A DNA stretch of 64,000 nucleotides from Erwinia billingiae Eb661 (GCF_000196615.1 NC_014306.1:4402001-4466000), one strand, 5' to 3'. Counted from the first letter of the stretch, positions 29,243-40,028 are shown. The notes: generated by a model from the sequence alone, not told the origin. Numbers and translations: made by a program.

Positions 29243-32098
29243 ATGGAAAAGACATATAACCCGCAAGATATCGAACAGCCGCTTTACGAGCACTGGGAAC
29301 AGCAGGGCTACTTTAAACCTCATGGCGATACCCGCCAGGAGAGCTTCTGCATCATGATCCCGCCGCCGAACGTCACCGGTAGCTTGCATATGGGTCACGC
29401 GTTCCAGCAAACCATCATGGATACCATGATCCGCTACCAGCGCATGCAGGGTAAAAATACCCTGTGGCAGGCAGGTACGGACCATGCCGGTATCGCCACG
29501 CAGATGGTTGTCGAGCGCAAAATCGCCGCTGAAGAAGGCAAAACGCGCAAAGACTACGGTCGCGATGCGTTCATCGAAAAAATCTGGGAATGGAAAGCAG
29601 AATCAGGCGGCACCATCACCCGCCAGATGCGCCGCCTGGGTAACTCTGTGGACTGGGAGCGTGAGCGCTTCACCATGGACGATGGCCTGTCTGACGCGGT
29701 AAAAGAAGTGTTCGTGCGCCTGTACAAAGAGAACCTGATTTACCGTGGCAAGCGCCTGGTCAACTGGGATCCAAAACTGCGCACCGCAATTTCTGACCTG
29801 GAAGTGGAAAACCGCGAGTCGAAAGGCTCGATGTGGCATATCCGCTATCCGCTGGCCGACGGCGCGAAAACCGCCGATGGCAAAGATTACCTGGTGGTTG
29901 CCACCACCCGTCCTGAGACGGTGCTGGGCGACACCGGCGTTGCCGTTAACCCGGAAGATCCGCGCTACAAAGATCTGATCGGCAAATTTATCGTGCTGCC
30001 GTTTGTAAATCGTCGCATCCCCATCGTTGGCGATGAGCACGCGGACATGGAAAAAGGCACCGGCTGCGTGAAAATCACCCCGGCGCACGACTTCAATGAC
30101 TATGAAGTTGGCCGTCGTCACCAGTTGCCGATGATCAACATCCTGACCTTTGATGGCGATATCCGTGAGCTGGCGCAGGTGTATGACTGCAACGGCGAAG
30201 AATCTGACGTTTACAGCGCGGCTATCCCGGCAGAATTCCAGAACCTGGAACGTTTCGCGGCGCGTAAAGCGATCGTTGCTGCGGTCGACGCGTTGGGCCT
30301 GCTGGAAGAGGTGAAGCCTCACGATTTGACCGTGCCTTACGGCGATCGTGGCGGCGTGGTTATCGAACCGATGCTGACCGATCAGTGGTACGTGCGTACT
30401 GCACCGCTGGCGAAAGTCGCGGTTGAAGCGGTTGAGCAAGGCGATATCCAGTTCGTGCCTAAACAGTACGAAAACATGTACTTCTCGTGGATGCGCGATA
30501 TTCAGGACTGGTGTATTTCCCGTCAGCTGTGGTGGGGTCACCGCATCCCGGCCTGGTATGATGCGGAAGGCAACGTCTACGTCGGTCGCACCGAAGAAGA
30601 AGTGCGTAGCGAAAACAGCCTGGGTGCCGAAGTGGCGCTGAACCAGGATGAAGACGTGCTGGATACATGGTTCTCTTCCGGCCTGTGGACCTTCTCTACC
30701 CTTGGATGGCCTGAGAACACCGAGGCGCTGCGTACCTTCCACCCGACCAGCGTGCTGGTCAGCGGCTTCGACATCATCTTCTTCTGGATCGCCCGCATGA
30801 TCATGCTGACCATGCACTTCATCAAAGATGAAGACGGCAAGCCGCAGGTTCCGTTTAAGACGGTCTATATGACCGGCCTGATCCGTGACGACGAAGGCCA
30901 GAAGATGTCCAAGTCGAAAGGCAACGTCATCGATCCGCTGGATATGGTTGACGGCATTTCGCTGGAAGACCTGCTGGAGAAACGTACCGGCAACATGATG
31001 CAGCCGCAGCTGGCCGAGAAAATCCGCAAGCGCACCGAGAAGCAGTTCCCGAACGGCATTGAGCCACACGGTACCGATGCCCTGCGTTTCACCCTGGCGG
31101 CACTGGCCTCAACCGGCCGTGACATCAACTGGGATATGAAGCGCCTGGAAGGCTACCGCAACTTCTGTAACAAGCTGTGGAACGCCAGCCGCTTTGTGCT
31201 GATGAACACCGAAGACCAGGATTGTGGCTTCAACGGTGGCGAAATGGAGCTGTCTCTGGCCGATCGCTGGATCATCGCTGAATTCAACCAGACGGTGAAA
31301 GCCTACCGCGACGCGCTGGATAACTATCGTTTCGATATCGCCGCCAACATTCTGTATGAATTCACCTGGAACCAGTTCTGTGACTGGTACCTGGAGCTGG
31401 CGAAACCGGTAATGACCGGCGGAACGGAAGTCCAGCTGCGCGGTACGCGTAATACGCTGGTGAACGTGCTGGAAGCCTTGCTGCGCCTGGCGCACCCAAT
31501 CATTCCGTTTATCACTGAAACCATCTGGCAGCGCGTGAAAGTGCTGAAAAACATCAGCGACGACACCATCATGTTGCAGCCGATGCCCGCTTTCGATACC
31601 GCGAAGGTTGATGAAGCCGCACTGAACGACACCGAGTGGCTGAAACAGGCTATCGTTGCCATCCGTAATATTCGGGCGGAAATGAACCTGTCTCCTTCTA
31701 AAAAGCTCGATGTACTGCTGCGTGGCGCAAGCCCGGCTGTGGTGCAGCGCGTTACCGACAACCACAGCTTCCTGAAAACGCTGGCACGTCTGGACAGCAT
31801 TACCTGTCTGGCCGCCGATGACAAAGGGCCGGTGTCGGTTACCAAGATCATCGACGGTGCCGAGCTGCTGATCCCCATGGCTGACCTGGTCGACAAGACC
31901 GCTGAGCTGGAGCGTCTGGCGAAGGAAGTCACCAAGCTGGATGTGGAAATCGGTAAGATTGAGAGCAAACTGTCGAACGAAGGTTTTGTGTCCCGCGCCC
32001 CTGAAGCTGTTGTGGCGAAAGAGCGTGAGCGCATTGCCGACTTTGAACAGGCTAAAGCGAAACTGATTGAACAGCAGGCGGTAATTGCCGCACTGTAA
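29243..32098 (+). CDS. valS: Valyl-tRNA synthetase
   Basis: A 951-residue class I aminoacyl-tRNA synthetase charging tRNA-Val, with editing of mischarged threonine. The HIGH-type motif is HMGH (residues 49-52) within [14 protein letters not shown], and KMSKS is at about 554-558. The CP1 editing domain lies between them ([12 protein letters not shown]), followed by the anticodon-binding domain. The C-terminal coiled coil ([19 protein letters not shown]) is typical of ValRS. It is full length and follows holC. Confidence 0.98.
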   Translation: MEKTYNPQDIEQPLYEHWEQQGYFKPHGDTRQESFCIMIPPPNVTGSLHMGHAFQQTIMDTMIRYQRMQGKNTLWQAGTDHAGIATQMVVERKIAAEEGKTRKDYGRDAFIEKIWEWKAESGGTITRQMRRLGNSVDWERERFTMDDGLSDAVKEVFVRLYKENLIYRGKRLVNWDPKLRTAISDLEVENRESKGSMWHIRYPLADGAKTADGKDYLVVATTRPETVLGDTGVAVNPEDPRYKDLIGKFIVLPFVNRRIPIVGDEHADMEKGTGCVKITPAHDFNDYEVGRRHQLPMINILTFDGDIRELAQVYDCNGEESDVYSAAIPAEFQNLERFAARKAIVAAVDALGLLEEVKPHDLTVPYGDRGGVVIEPMLTDQWYVRTAPLAKVAVEAVEQGDIQFVPKQYENMYFSWMRDIQDWCISRQLWWGHRIPAWYDAEGNVYVGRTEEEVRSENSLGAEVALNQDEDVLDTWFSSGLWTFSTLGWPENTEALRTFHPTSVLVSGFDIIFFWIARMIMLTMHFIKDEDGKPQVPFKTVYMTGLIRDDEGQKMSKSKGNVIDPLDMVDGISLEDLLEKRTGNMMQPQLAEKIRKRTEKQFPNGIEPHGTDALRFTLAALASTGRDINWDMKRLEGYRNFCNKLWNASRFVLMNTEDQDCGFNGGEMELSLADRWIIAEFNQTVKAYRDALDNYRFDIAANILYEFTWNQFCDWYLELAKPVMTGGTEVQLRGTRNTLVNVLEALLRLAHPIIPFITETIWQRVKVLKNISDDTIMLQPMPAFDTAKVDEAALNDTEWLKQAIVAIRNIRAEMNLSPSKKLDVLLRGASPAVVQRVTDNHSFLKTLARLDSITCLAADDKGPVSVTKIIDGAELLIPMADLVDKTAELERLAKEVTKLDVEIGKIESKLSNEGFVSRAPEAVVAKERERIADFEQAKAKLIEQQAVIAAL

Positions 32099-32135
32099 AG
32101 TGCAACGGGCGTCCAGCCCGTTGCCCACCGATCAG

Positions 32136-32157
32136 AGCCGGGCTTGCCCGGCTTTTT
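32136..32157 (+). terminator. Terminator after valS
   Basis: AGCCGGG-CTTG-CCCGGCT (32136-32153) is followed by Ts. A second hairpin, GCAACGGGC-N5-GCCCGTTGC, lies just upstream (32102-32124). Confidence 0.88.
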
Positions 32158-32182
32158 TGGCATGGTTAAACGAGTGAGTCTT

Positions 32183-32686
32183 ATGACAACTGCAACGCAG
32201 CTCAATTTACACGTGCGTCCCATCACGCTGGACGATAACCCGCAGATTGCGCAGGTCATCCGCGATGTCTCCGCCGAGTTTGGCCTGACGGCCGATAAAG
32301 GCTTCACCGTGGCGGACCCGAACCTCGACCATCTTTTTGAGCTCTACAGCGAGCCTGACAGCGCCTACTGGGTAATTGAGCTGGAAGGTAAGATTGTTGG
32401 CGGCGGTGGCGTAGCGCCGCTGCAGTGCAGCGAGGAAGGGGTTTGCGAACTGCAGAAGATGTACTTTATGCCTGCGGTGCGCGGTTTGGGGCTGGCACGC
32501 GAGCTGGCGATGCAGGCGATGGACTTTGCGCGCGAGCGCGGCTTCAAACGTTGCTACCTTGAAACCACCGCTTCACTGACGCGTGCCGTGCGTCTGTATG
32601 AGCATCTGGGCTTTGAACATATTCCAGGCCCGATGGGCTGCACCGGCCACGTTGACTGCGAAGTCACCATGCTAAAAACGCTGTGA
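32183..32686 (+). CDS. yjgM: GNAT acetyltransferase YjgM
   Basis: A 167-residue N-acetyltransferase of the GNAT fold, in the same place downstream of valS as E. coli yjgM and of the same length. Visible segments are [19 protein letters not shown] near the N-terminus, and [20 protein letters not shown], which contains the acetyl-CoA pyrophosphate loop (R/Q-x-x-G-x-G/A type). CTGHVDCEV is near the end. The substrate is not known to me. I chose ATG 32183; upstream codons to 32144 belong to the terminator region. Confidence 0.93.
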   Translation: MTTATQLNLHVRPITLDDNPQIAQVIRDVSAEFGLTADKGFTVADPNLDHLFELYSEPDSAYWVIELEGKIVGGGGVAPLQCSEEGVCELQKMYFMPAVRGLGLARELAMQAMDFARERGFKRCYLETTASLTRAVRLYEHLGFEHIPGPMGCTGHVDCEVTMLKTL

Positions 32687-32694
32687 TTTGAACC

Positions 32695-32716
32695 GGACGG
32701 AACTCCCCTTCCGTCC
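32695..32716 (+). terminator. Possible terminator after yjgM
   Basis: GGACGGAA-N6-TTCCGTCC forms an 8-bp stem, followed by only a weak T-rich stretch. It lies between convergent genes yjgM and miaE. Confidence 0.4.
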
Positions 32717-32747
32717 TGATCCCTTTCTGACTCAACCTTCTCTTAGG

Positions 32748-33512
32748 CTAGCCGAAATCCGGTAATCCACTGTGGAATCGCAGCTGGCTGTCCGGTTCCT
32801 GGATCAACTTCGCTTCCGTCTCGCCAATGATCTGCACGCGCGCACTGATATCGGTTTTCGATATCTCGGCTGCCAGCGCCAGATAATCCTGATAGTGCCG
32901 GGCTTCTGAGCGCAATAACGACACGTAAAACGACGCCAGCTCGTCATCCAGATGCGGCGCCAGGCTGGCGAACCGTTCGCAGGAACGCGCTTCGATATAG
33001 GCGCCACAAATCAGCTTATCCACCAGCGTCTGCGGTTCATGATTGGTGATTTCCCGCAGCAGGCCTTTGGCATAGCGGCTGGCGGTGATTTTCACATAGG
33101 GAATATTGCGCGCCTGCATAATCTCCAGCACCTGGTAAAAATGGTGCAGCTCCTCTTTGATCAGCAGCACCATTTTATCCACCAGCACATCGCCATATTT
33201 CGCGTCGACGCGGCTGATCACCGTCTTCGATAAGGTTTTATGCTGCTCGAGAAACGCCAGGTCAGCGTTCTCACAATGCACAAACTGCTCCCACGGCTTC
33301 AGCCAGGCCAGCAGCGCATCGCCGCTCTCTTTGTCCGCGACATATCGGCGGATCAGCCACATGGCGGTCTGTGCCGCTTTCAGTTCGCACACCAGATGGT
33401 CGGTGAGCAGCAGCGGCAGGTTCTCCGGCTTACGGGCCTGCTCAATCCATGCCTGCGGCGTGCGGCAATGCAAAAAAGCGTGAATGGGAGCAAGGAGGTG
33501 TTCAGTGTTCAT
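32748..33512 (-). CDS. miaE: tRNA ms2io6A hydroxylase MiaE
   Basis: A 254-residue di-iron, oxygen-dependent monooxygenase that hydroxylates the isopentenyl group of ms2i6A at position 37 of tRNAs reading UNN codons. Helices carry the ferritin-like ligands: LVCELKAAQTA, IKEELHHFYQVLEIM and ARSCERFASLAP, with a late LRSEARHYQDYL. The gene is known from Salmonella and relatives but missing from E. coli K-12, so it helps place the host. It converges with yjgM. Confidence 0.93.
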   Translation of the reverse strand: MNTEHLLAPIHAFLHCRTPQAWIEQARKPENLPLLLTDHLVCELKAAQTAMWLIRRYVADKESGDALLAWLKPWEQFVHCENADLAFLEQHKTLSKTVISRVDAKYGDVLVDKMVLLIKEELHHFYQVLEIMQARNIPYVKITASRYAKGLLREITNHEPQTLVDKLICGAYIEARSCERFASLAPHLDDELASFYVSLLRSEARHYQDYLALAAEISKTDISARVQIIGETEAKLIQEPDSQLRFHSGLPDFG

Positions 33513-33589
33513 GCGGGTCCGAAAAGTGGTGAAGGTGAACCGGCGTTCCCTTCATAAAAGTCGATGGCAGCGCAATTCTGCCCGGTCAG

Positions 33590-33622
33590 AAATAAACAGG
33601 CCCGGAGCAATGTCCGGGCCTG
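33590..33622 (-). terminator. Terminator after rraB
   Basis: On the minus strand CAGGCCCGGA-CATTGC-TCCGGGCCTG is a 10-bp perfect stem followed by TTTATTT, 18 bases beyond the rraB stop. Confidence 0.85.
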
Positions 33623-33639
33623 GTAACGCTTAAGCTGAA

Positions 33640-34059
33640 TCAGTGACGGATGCCGTCATCTTCTTCATCGGCTTCGTCGCCTTCTTCATCTTCGTCCTGC
33701 GCATCAGGATCTTCGAAGTAGGTGCCCCAGCCATCGTAATCAACGTTGAACTTCGCCGCCAGATCGACCAGCTGTTCAACCTGCGTATCAATCAGTTCGG
33801 CATTCAGCGCGCCTTCGCTCAGAATATCGCAGCACATCACTTTGCTGCCATCTTCCAGTTCCAGCTCTTCTGGCTCGGTCACTTCGTAACCCAGCTTAAA
33901 GGCTTCAACCGCCGCTTTTTCCAGCGCGTCAAAACTGTCGCAAGAGAGGTGGTGTTCGATGGTGTAAAGCGCGTCCGGGTCGCTGCCATCGTCTAACAGC
34001 TCTTCAATAATCAGCCGCGTTTCTTCACGCTGCTCTTCCAGCAAGGCTTCATTTGCCAT
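33640..34059 (-). CDS. rraB: Ribonuclease E inhibitor RraB
   Basis: A 139-residue acidic protein that binds RNase E and modulates RNA decay. The start [20 protein letters not shown] at ATG 34059 follows AGGAACGGATC; codons upstream to 34083 are not part of the family. The C-terminus is a run of Asp/Glu ([14 protein letters not shown]), usual for RraB. It is divergent from argI, as in E. coli. Confidence 0.96.
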   Translation of the reverse strand: MANEALLEEQREETRLIIEELLDDGSDPDALYTIEHHLSCDSFDALEKAAVEAFKLGYEVTEPEELELEDGSKVMCCDILSEGALNAELIDTQVEQLVDLAAKFNVDYDGWGTYFEDPDAQDEDEEGDEADEEDDGIRH

Positions 34060-34158
34060 GATCCGTTCCTCTGTGTGTGGCATCTATAATGAGTATTTTC
34101 CCACAGTGCCGTTCCCGCCACTACCTTTAAACAAAAGTTTCTGCACGCCGGGGTTGAA

Positions 34159-34197
34159 AATGCATATTCATACGGTTAAATTGAATTTTAATTCAAT
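34159..34197 (+). promoter_or_regulatory. Tandem ARG boxes (ArgR operator) upstream of argI
   Basis: Two 18-bp boxes are separated by 3 bp, the canonical ArgR arrangement. The downstream box contains TGAATTTTAATTCA (34182-34195), a perfect match to TGAAT-N4-ATTCA. The upstream one (TGCATATTCATACG) is weaker. Arginine-bound ArgR hexamer should repress argI here. Confidence 0.85.
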
Positions 34198-34218
34198 AAT
34201 TGTCACCTGGAGTGCTTT

Positions 34219-35229
34219 ATGAGTCATTTATATAAACGCCATTTTCTCAGGCTGCTGGATTTTACCCCCGCTGAACTGACCGGATTACTGGCGCTGGCGT
34301 CCACGCTGAAAACCGATAAGAAAAATGGCGAGGAAATTCAGCACCTGAAAGGCAAAAATATTGCGCTCATCTTCGAAAAAGACTCGACCCGTACACGATG
34401 CTCTTTCGAAGTTGCCGCTTACGATCAGGGCGCAAACGTCACCTACCTCGGCCCGAGTGGCAGCCAGATCGGCCATAAAGAATCGATGAAAGACACGGCG
34501 CGCGTGCTGGGCCGGATGTATGACGGTATTCAGTATCGCGGTCACGGCCAGGCGCTGGTTGAGTCGCTGGCGGAGCATGCCGGCGTGCCGGTGTGGAACG
34601 GCCTGACCAACGAGTTCCACCCGACCCAGCTGCTGGCAGACCTGCTGACCATGGAAGAGCACCTGCCGGAGAAAGCCTTCAGCCAGATGGCCCTCGCCTA
34701 CATCGGCGACGCGCATAACAATATGGGCAATACCCTGATGGAAGCCGCCGCGCTGGTCGGGCTGGATTTGCGTCTGGTGGCACCCAAAGGCTGCTGGCCG
34801 GATGAGGCGCTGGTCGCCGAGTGCCGTAAGGCGGCAGAGAAAACCGGCGGCAAAATCACCCTGACCGAAGATATTGCGGAAGGCGTGAACGGCGCAGATT
34901 TCATCTACACTGATGTCTGGGTGTCGATGGGCGAACCGAAAGAAGTGTGGCAGGAACGTATCGCGCTGCTGCGCAAATACCAGGTCAACAATGAGATGCT
35001 GGCGCTGACCGGCAACCCAAAAGTGAAGTTCCTGCACTGCCTGCCGGCTTTCCACGACGACCAGACCACGCTGGGCCAGCAGATGACCGAGCAATACAAT
35101 CTGCAGGGCGGCATGGAAGTGACCAACGACGTGTTTGAATCCGCGCACAGCGTGGTGTTTGATCAGGCGGAAAACCGTCTGCACACCATTAAAGCGGTGA
35201 TGGTCGCGACGTTGGCAAAACTGCATTAA
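34219..35229 (+). CDS. argI: Ornithine carbamoyltransferase
   Basis: A 336-residue enzyme of arginine biosynthesis: carbamoyl phosphate plus ornithine gives citrulline. The carbamoyl-phosphate motif STRTR is at residues 56-60, and HCLPAFHD (about 272-279) carries the ornithine-side Cys. Position between rraB and pyrB matches E. coli argI; other annotations may call it argF. The start ATG follows CTGGAG. It is controlled by the ARG boxes just upstream. Confidence 0.97.
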   Translation: MSHLYKRHFLRLLDFTPAELTGLLALASTLKTDKKNGEEIQHLKGKNIALIFEKDSTRTRCSFEVAAYDQGANVTYLGPSGSQIGHKESMKDTARVLGRMYDGIQYRGHGQALVESLAEHAGVPVWNGLTNEFHPTQLLADLLTMEEHLPEKAFSQMALAYIGDAHNNMGNTLMEAAALVGLDLRLVAPKGCWPDEALVAECRKAAEKTGGKITLTEDIAEGVNGADFIYTDVWVSMGEPKEVWQERIALLRKYQVNNEMLALTGNPKVKFLHCLPAFHDDQTTLGQQMTEQYNLQGGMEVTNDVFESAHSVVFDQAENRLHTIKAVMVATLAKLH

Positions 35230-35268
35230 GTTGCCAGGGGCAAACGGTTTCGGCGCTGCGGTTTTTGC

Positions 35269-35296
35269 TTGCCGCAGCGAGCCGATTGCGTATAAT
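35269..35296 (+). promoter_or_regulatory. pyrLBI promoter
   Basis: TTGCCG (35269-35274) and a perfect TATAAT (35291-35296) are 16 bp apart, upstream of the pyrL leader. The initially transcribed region that follows is C/T-rich, as in the E. coli pyrBI promoter, where UTP level controls start and reiteration. Confidence 0.75.
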
Positions 35297-35320
35297 GCCC
35301 CCCGTTTGCCGGGAGGAAGC

Positions 35321-35473
35321 ATGAAACTGAGTCGCGTTAACATTGCTGGACTGACAAGCCTGAACCCAGGCTGGCAGCGCCGTTTTTCCTTCCATGGCAC
35401 CATCGATCATAAAAAGAAGCCCCTCATTGAGGGGCTTTTTTTTGCCCGTTTTTCAGCTAACCGGCACGCGTAA
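35321..35473 (+). CDS. pyrL: pyrBI operon leader peptide PyrL
   Basis: A 50-codon leader starting MKLSRVNIAGLTSLNPGW behind GGGAGG. Its sequence differs from E. coli PyrL (44 residues), but the design is the same: its reading frame runs through the attenuator hairpin, and a T-rich stretch (CGTTTTTCCTTCC at about 35380-35392) can make RNA polymerase pause when UTP is low. Coupled translation then disrupts the terminator and lets pyrBI be expressed. Function is inferred from position and layout. Confidence 0.85.
   Translation: MKLSRVNIAGLTSLNPGWQRRFSFHGTIDHKKKPLIEGLFFARFSANRHA
35419..35443 (+). terminator. pyrBI attenuator
   Basis: GCCCCTC-ATT-GAGGGGC (35419-35435) followed by eight Ts lies inside the pyrL frame, 43 bases before pyrB. 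Confidence 0.95.
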
Positions 35474-35485
35474 AGGAGAGAGATA

Positions 35486-36421
35486 ATGGCAAACCCGTTG
35501 TTTCACAAGCATATCATTTCAATTAACGACCTCAATCGTGAAGAGCTGGAGCTGGTGCTGCACACCGCCGCCAGCCTGAAGGCCACGCCGCAGCCGGAAC
35601 TGCTGAAGCATATCGTGGTGGCGAGCTGCTTCTTTGAAGCCTCCACCCGCACGCGCCTCTCCTTCGAGACCGCCATGCACCGCCTGGGCGCGTCGGTAGT
35701 CGGCTTCGCCGATGGCAGCAACACCTCACTGGGCAAGAAAGGCGAAACCCTCGCCGACACCATTTCGGTGATTGGCACCTACGTCGATGCGATTGTGATG
35801 CGCCATCCGCAGGAAGGTGCCGCGCGCCTGGCAACGGAATTCTCCAACGGGGTGCCGATCCTCAATGCCGGTGACGGCGCGAATCAGCACCCGACGCAGA
35901 CCCTGCTGGACCTGTTCACCATTCAGGAAACCCAGGGCCGTCTGAACAACCTTAAGGTGGCAATGGTCGGCGACCTGAAATATGGCCGTACCGTGCACTC
36001 ACTGGCACAGGCGCTGGCGAAGTTCGACGGCAACCGTTTCTACTTTATCGCCCCGGATGCGCTGGCGATGCCGGCTTACATCACCGATGTGCTGGACGAA
36101 AAAGGCATTGTCTGGAGCCGCCACGACAGCATTGAAGAAGTGGTGCCGCAGGTCGACATTCTGTATATGACCCGCGTGCAGAAAGAGCGTCTGGACCCGT
36201 CCGAATACGCTAACGTCAAAGCGCAGTTTGTGCTGCGTGCGGCTGACCTCGCCGGTGCCCGCGACAATATGAAAGTGCTGCACCCGCTGCCGCGCATCGA
36301 CGAGATCACCACCGATGTCGACAAAACGCCGTATGCCTGGTACTTCCAGCAGGCGGGAAATGGCATCTATGCACGCCAGGCGCTTCTGGCGCTGGTGCTG
36401 AGTAGCGAACTGGCTCTGTAA
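35486..36421 (+). CDS. pyrB: Aspartate carbamoyltransferase catalytic subunit
   Basis: A 311-residue enzyme for the committed step of pyrimidine synthesis: carbamoyl phosphate plus aspartate. STRTR is at residues 53-57 ([10 protein letters not shown]), and HPLPR (about 266-270) closes the active site. AAAGGAGAGA precedes ATG 35486. It is followed after 11 bases by pyrI, and together they form the allosteric holoenzyme regulated by CTP and ATP. Confidence 0.98.
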   Translation: MANPLFHKHIISINDLNREELELVLHTAASLKATPQPELLKHIVVASCFFEASTRTRLSFETAMHRLGASVVGFADGSNTSLGKKGETLADTISVIGTYVDAIVMRHPQEGAARLATEFSNGVPILNAGDGANQHPTQTLLDLFTIQETQGRLNNLKVAMVGDLKYGRTVHSLAQALAKFDGNRFYFIAPDALAMPAYITDVLDEKGIVWSRHDSIEEVVPQVDILYMTRVQKERLDPSEYANVKAQFVLRAADLAGARDNMKVLHPLPRIDEITTDVDKTPYAWYFQQAGNGIYARQALLALVLSSELAL

Positions 36422-36432
36422 GGGGAATTGAG

Positions 36433-36897
36433 ATGACGCACGATAATAAACTGCAGGTCGAAGCGATTAAACGCGGCACGGTAATCGACCACATTCCGGC
36501 ACAGATTGGCTTTAAGCTGCTGTCGCTGTTCCGCCTGACCGAAACCGATCAGCGCATTACCATCGGTCTGAACCTGCCGTCTGGCGAGATGGGCCGCAAA
36601 GATTTGATCAAGATTGAGAACACCTTCCTGACCGACGATCAGATCAACCAGCTGGCGGTCTATGCCCCGCACGCTACGGTTAACCGCATCGATAATTATG
36701 AAGTGGTCGGCAAAATTGCGCCGGCGCTGCCGGATCGTATCGAGCACGTGCTGACCTGCCCGAACAGCAACTGCATCAGCCGCAGCGAGCCGGTCACCTC
36801 CAGCTTCGCGGTGAAAAAACGTCAGGATGACGTGCGCTTAACCTGCAAATATTGCGAGAAGTCGTTCGCCCACCACGTGGTGCTGGCAAACTGGTAA
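36433..36897 (+). CDS. pyrI: Aspartate carbamoyltransferase regulatory subunit
   Basis: A 154-residue allosteric subunit. The N-terminal half binds CTP/ATP. The C-terminal zinc site is complete (Cys109, Cys114, Cys138, Cys141), matching E. coli numbering, and it docks the regulatory dimer onto PyrB. It is the second gene of the pyrBI pair. Confidence 0.97.
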   Translation: MTHDNKLQVEAIKRGTVIDHIPAQIGFKLLSLFRLTETDQRITIGLNLPSGEMGRKDLIKIENTFLTDDQINQLAVYAPHATVNRIDNYEVVGKIAPALPDRIEHVLTCPNSNCISRSEPVTSSFAVKKRQDDVRLTCKYCEKSFAHHVVLANW

Positions 36898-37000
36898 TCA
36901 GCATCCAGCGGCCTATAATGGGCCGCGGGTGAACGCCAAACCCGGCCGGAGCGACCGCCGTTGCTCCGCTAACGCAGCATCTCATTATCAGGGAGAAAGT

Positions 37001-37387
37001 ATGTCTCGCGAAATCAGCACTGAAAACGCACCCGCCGCTATCGGTCCTTACGTGCAGGGCGTCGATCTGGGTAGCATGATCATCACTTCTGGCCAGATCC
37101 CGGTCGATCCTAAAACCGGCACCGTGGCCGACGACGTGACCGCTCAGGCACGCCAGTCGCTGGAAAACGTGAAGGCGATCGTCGAAGCCGCCGGTCTGAA
37201 AGTCGGTGACATCGTTAAAACCACGGTGTTCGTTAAGGATCTGAATGACTTCGCGACGGTGAATGCCGCGTATGAAGCGTTTTTCACCGAGCATCAGGCC
37301 AGCTTCCCGGCGCGTTCTTGCGTGGAAGTGGCCCGTCTGCCAAAAGATGTGAAAATCGAAATCGAAGCGATCGCCGTTCGTCGCTAA
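37001..37387 (+). CDS. ridA: Enamine/imine deaminase RidA
   Basis: A 128-residue YjgF/YER057c/UK114 protein that hydrolyses reactive 2-aminoacrylate and related imines from PLP enzymes. The family segments GPYVQGV, TSGQIPVDP and the late RSCVEVARLPKDVKIEIEA (with the catalytic Arg and Cys) are present. ATG 37001 follows GGGAGAAAGT; the upstream in-frame extension is not conserved. The position after pyrBI matches E. coli. Confidence 0.97.
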   Translation: MSREISTENAPAAIGPYVQGVDLGSMIITSGQIPVDPKTGTVADDVTAQARQSLENVKAIVEAAGLKVGDIVKTTVFVKDLNDFATVNAAYEAFFTEHQASFPARSCVEVARLPKDVKIEIEAIAVRR

Positions 37388-37395
37388 CCGGTTCA

Positions 37396-37422
37396 CCCTC
37401 TCCCCGCCGCGGGAGAGGGTTT
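37396..37422 (+). terminator. Terminator after ridA
   Basis: CCCTCTCCC-N6-GGGAGAGGG (37396-37419) is followed by four Ts, between convergent ridA and the hexosaminidase gene. Confidence 0.8.
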
Positions 37423-37427
37423 TCGTC

Positions 37428-39818
37428 CTACCGTTCCGCCCGCAATAACCGCTCAATCGGATAAACCAGCGCCAGCACCACTTCATCCTGGGTGGCCGCC
37501 GCTTTATCCAGCGTCGCCTGCATTTTTGCCACTTCATCCGACCCGAACGCCCGGTTATCCTCAATGGCATCCAGCAATGACAGGCCGATGCGGCTTATCG
37601 CTTCCAGCTGCTGCGCCACCGGCTGAAGCGGCTGTAGCGCATAATTTTGCGCCAGCAGCGGCATTACCTCCGGCACGTTTTGCTGCCACAGGCGCAGCTG
37701 ATGACGTATAGCCTGCAGTGCCTGGCGGTCGCTCCGGTTGGCAATCAATGCCCCGACCTGCTGGTTAAGCTCGCGCACCTTATCGCTCTCAGCGGGTAAC
37801 ACATCGGCAAGCCGGTTTAGCGGTTCGTTCAGGTCATAATGTCCGGCCTGGAATTTCAGGTGCTGACGGGTGTAATACTGGGCCGGCTCCAGCGCTTCCG
37901 CGAAGATTTGCAGCGGCACGGTATTGCTGCTGTTCGCCAGCCGGATCATCTGGGTCTGCGTCTGGGCATGCTGCTGCAAGCCCACCGAGACGGCTGACCA
38001 GCTGTCCACCGCCGCCAGCCGCCGGTACATGTTCTGCTCATTGGTCACATCCTTCGCCGACCACAGACGCTCCGCGACGACATAGGCGCGCGGCCACAGG
38101 CGCACATCAATCACCTGCGGATTGACGATTTCTGCCCACAGCGCCGCTTCGCCGCCCAGCAGGTTATCTTTCATCTGCTGCTCACTGGGTACCGCAGGCT
38201 GGATACCGATCGGCACCGCATTCAGCTTAGTGCCCTGAGCAGGATAGCGGGCGTTGCCCACCCGCATATAGCCGCTGAGCCTGTCGCCATCCAGCGAGAC
38301 CACCGGCTGGAAATCACCCATCCAGGTATCCACGCTGAAAGTCACTTGATGCGGTGACAGCCACTCGACGTCGCGTACCATCCGCCGCGATTTCCCGGCA
38401 AAATCGATAAAGCCGCGCCATTCGCCGCCATGCTCGATAAGCGTAAAGCTGCCCTTCACCGCGCTGCCTTTCAGCCTTGGCATGCTGAACTGCCAGCTCT
38501 GCGCCGTATCGCCCTGCTGCAGCCGATCGTGCCCGTCCAGACCCACGGGATAGACTTCGTTGCGGTAGTGATAAGAGGCCGGCTGCGCTTGATCCAGATA
38601 GAAACCGGCGGAGAGAATGCCGTGATAATCCTGCTTGCTGACCTCGCCCAACGCATCCTGCCCCTGCCAGGATTGGATCAGAATGCTTTTTGGCAGATCC
38701 GGATGGGCGATCTCATCCCAGCCCATCATCTGGCGATGATGCTGCTCAAGGATCTTCTCCACCCGCTGGTTGAAATACGCCTGCAGCGCATGCTCATCCT
38801 TCAGCCCTTTTTCCCGCATAAAGTCCTGAACAGGTTTGGATTCCTTCCACTGCGTGGCATCCACTTCGTCGCCACCGATATGCAGCCACGGATCGGGGAA
38901 CACCGCCGCCACTTCCCCGACCAGGGTGTCGATAAACTGATAAACCTGCTCGTTGCTGGGATCGAGCAGCGGTTTGAACACGCCCCAGCCACGTTCGATC
39001 TGATACGGCCCCGGCGCGCTGATCAATTCGGGCATCGCTACTGCCAGCGCCGTCGCATGACCCGGAAGATCGATCTCCGGCACCACGCGTACGCCACGAT
39101 CCGCTGCGTACTGCACGATCGATCTCATCTGATCCTGGGTGTAGAACAGGCCGTCACTGCCCTTTTCCTGCAGCTGTGGATAATGACTGGAGGCGAATCG
39201 CCAGCCCTGATCGTCGGTCAGGTGCCAGTGGAAGACGTTCATTCTGGCCGAGGCAATGCCATCAATCTGGCGGCGGAGTGTGTCGAGCGGCATAAAATGA
39301 CGGGCGGAATCGATCAGGATGCCACGCCAGGGAAAGCGCGGGCTGTCGTGGATAGTGACATAAGGGATCTCGCTAGCCTGCCGGGTGTTCTGCACCAGTT
39401 GCAGCACGGTTTCCATGCCACGCATCGCACCAAAACGCGTGGCGGCATTCAGCACCACGCCGTCACCGCTGACCTGCAGGCTGTAGCTTTCATCGCTGTC
39501 CGGCTGCGGGATCGGATCGACGCGTTTGGCGATGATAATGCGGATGGTCGGCTGCGCCACCTCAGCGGTTTGCGGCATCATCTGCCAGCCGGTTTGCAGG
39601 CCAATACGCTGACGCCAGCGATCTACCGATCCCGGCAGATCGTCGCCCTCAATGCGGATCGAAAGCCGGTTATCCAGCCGCAAACTGCCGCCGCTGGCGG
39701 GCTGCTCAACCTGTTGTGGCCAGGGCATCAACGGCAGGTTGCCAGCGGGGGTTGCCTGAGCATAGAGTGAGACAAACAGGGCGCTGGCAAGTAACGACAA
39801 ACGCAAAAACTGAGGCAT
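37428..39818 (-). CDS. Secreted GH20 beta-N-acetylhexosaminidase
   Basis: A 796-residue exported glycosidase. The signal peptide MPQFLRLSLLASALFVSLYA is followed by a GH20b-type alpha/beta domain and the catalytic barrel. The Asp-Glu pair of substrate-assisted catalysis is in HIGGDEVDATQW, and earlier segments RGILIDSARHFMP and NVFHWHLTDDQGWR are GH20 hallmarks. It should release terminal GlcNAc/GalNAc, for example from chitin oligomers or glycans, in the periplasm or outside. I chose ATG 39818 (GGAGACC upstream), not the longer open frame to 39992, because the signal peptide starts there. The 210-base gap upstream is shared with divergent treC. Confidence 0.93.
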   Translation of the reverse strand: MPQFLRLSLLASALFVSLYAQATPAGNLPLMPWPQQVEQPASGGSLRLDNRLSIRIEGDDLPGSVDRWRQRIGLQTGWQMMPQTAEVAQPTIRIIIAKRVDPIPQPDSDESYSLQVSGDGVVLNAATRFGAMRGMETVLQLVQNTRQASEIPYVTIHDSPRFPWRGILIDSARHFMPLDTLRRQIDGIASARMNVFHWHLTDDQGWRFASSHYPQLQEKGSDGLFYTQDQMRSIVQYAADRGVRVVPEIDLPGHATALAVAMPELISAPGPYQIERGWGVFKPLLDPSNEQVYQFIDTLVGEVAAVFPDPWLHIGGDEVDATQWKESKPVQDFMREKGLKDEHALQAYFNQRVEKILEQHHRQMMGWDEIAHPDLPKSILIQSWQGQDALGEVSKQDYHGILSAGFYLDQAQPASYHYRNEVYPVGLDGHDRLQQGDTAQSWQFSMPRLKGSAVKGSFTLIEHGGEWRGFIDFAGKSRRMVRDVEWLSPHQVTFSVDTWMGDFQPVVSLDGDRLSGYMRVGNARYPAQGTKLNAVPIGIQPAVPSEQQMKDNLLGGEAALWAEIVNPQVIDVRLWPRAYVVAERLWSAKDVTNEQNMYRRLAAVDSWSAVSVGLQQHAQTQTQMIRLANSSNTVPLQIFAEALEPAQYYTRQHLKFQAGHYDLNEPLNRLADVLPAESDKVRELNQQVGALIANRSDRQALQAIRHQLRLWQQNVPEVMPLLAQNYALQPLQPVAQQLEAISRIGLSLLDAIEDNRAFGSDEVAKMQATLDKAAATQDEVVLALVYPIERLLRAER

Positions 39819-40028
39819 CAAAAGGTCTCCATAAGTATGACGGGCCAAAAAAGGCAAAAAACCCATAAAACATATTTCGCAATGCGCAGCAAGTGAGTTG
39901 TGACTAATCCCCCAGGCACTGTCTTGTTTTGTGACGCCTTGCCAGATAATGGCTAATCTTAGGGAATAAGAACGGATTACAGCAATCAACACAGCCAGAC
40001 CCTTTCACCTGAGAATCAGGATTGAGCG

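Noticed and set aside
29603..31069. 488-codon frame antisense to valS
   Set aside because: Typical shadow of a GC-biased long gene; valS is full length and well conserved.
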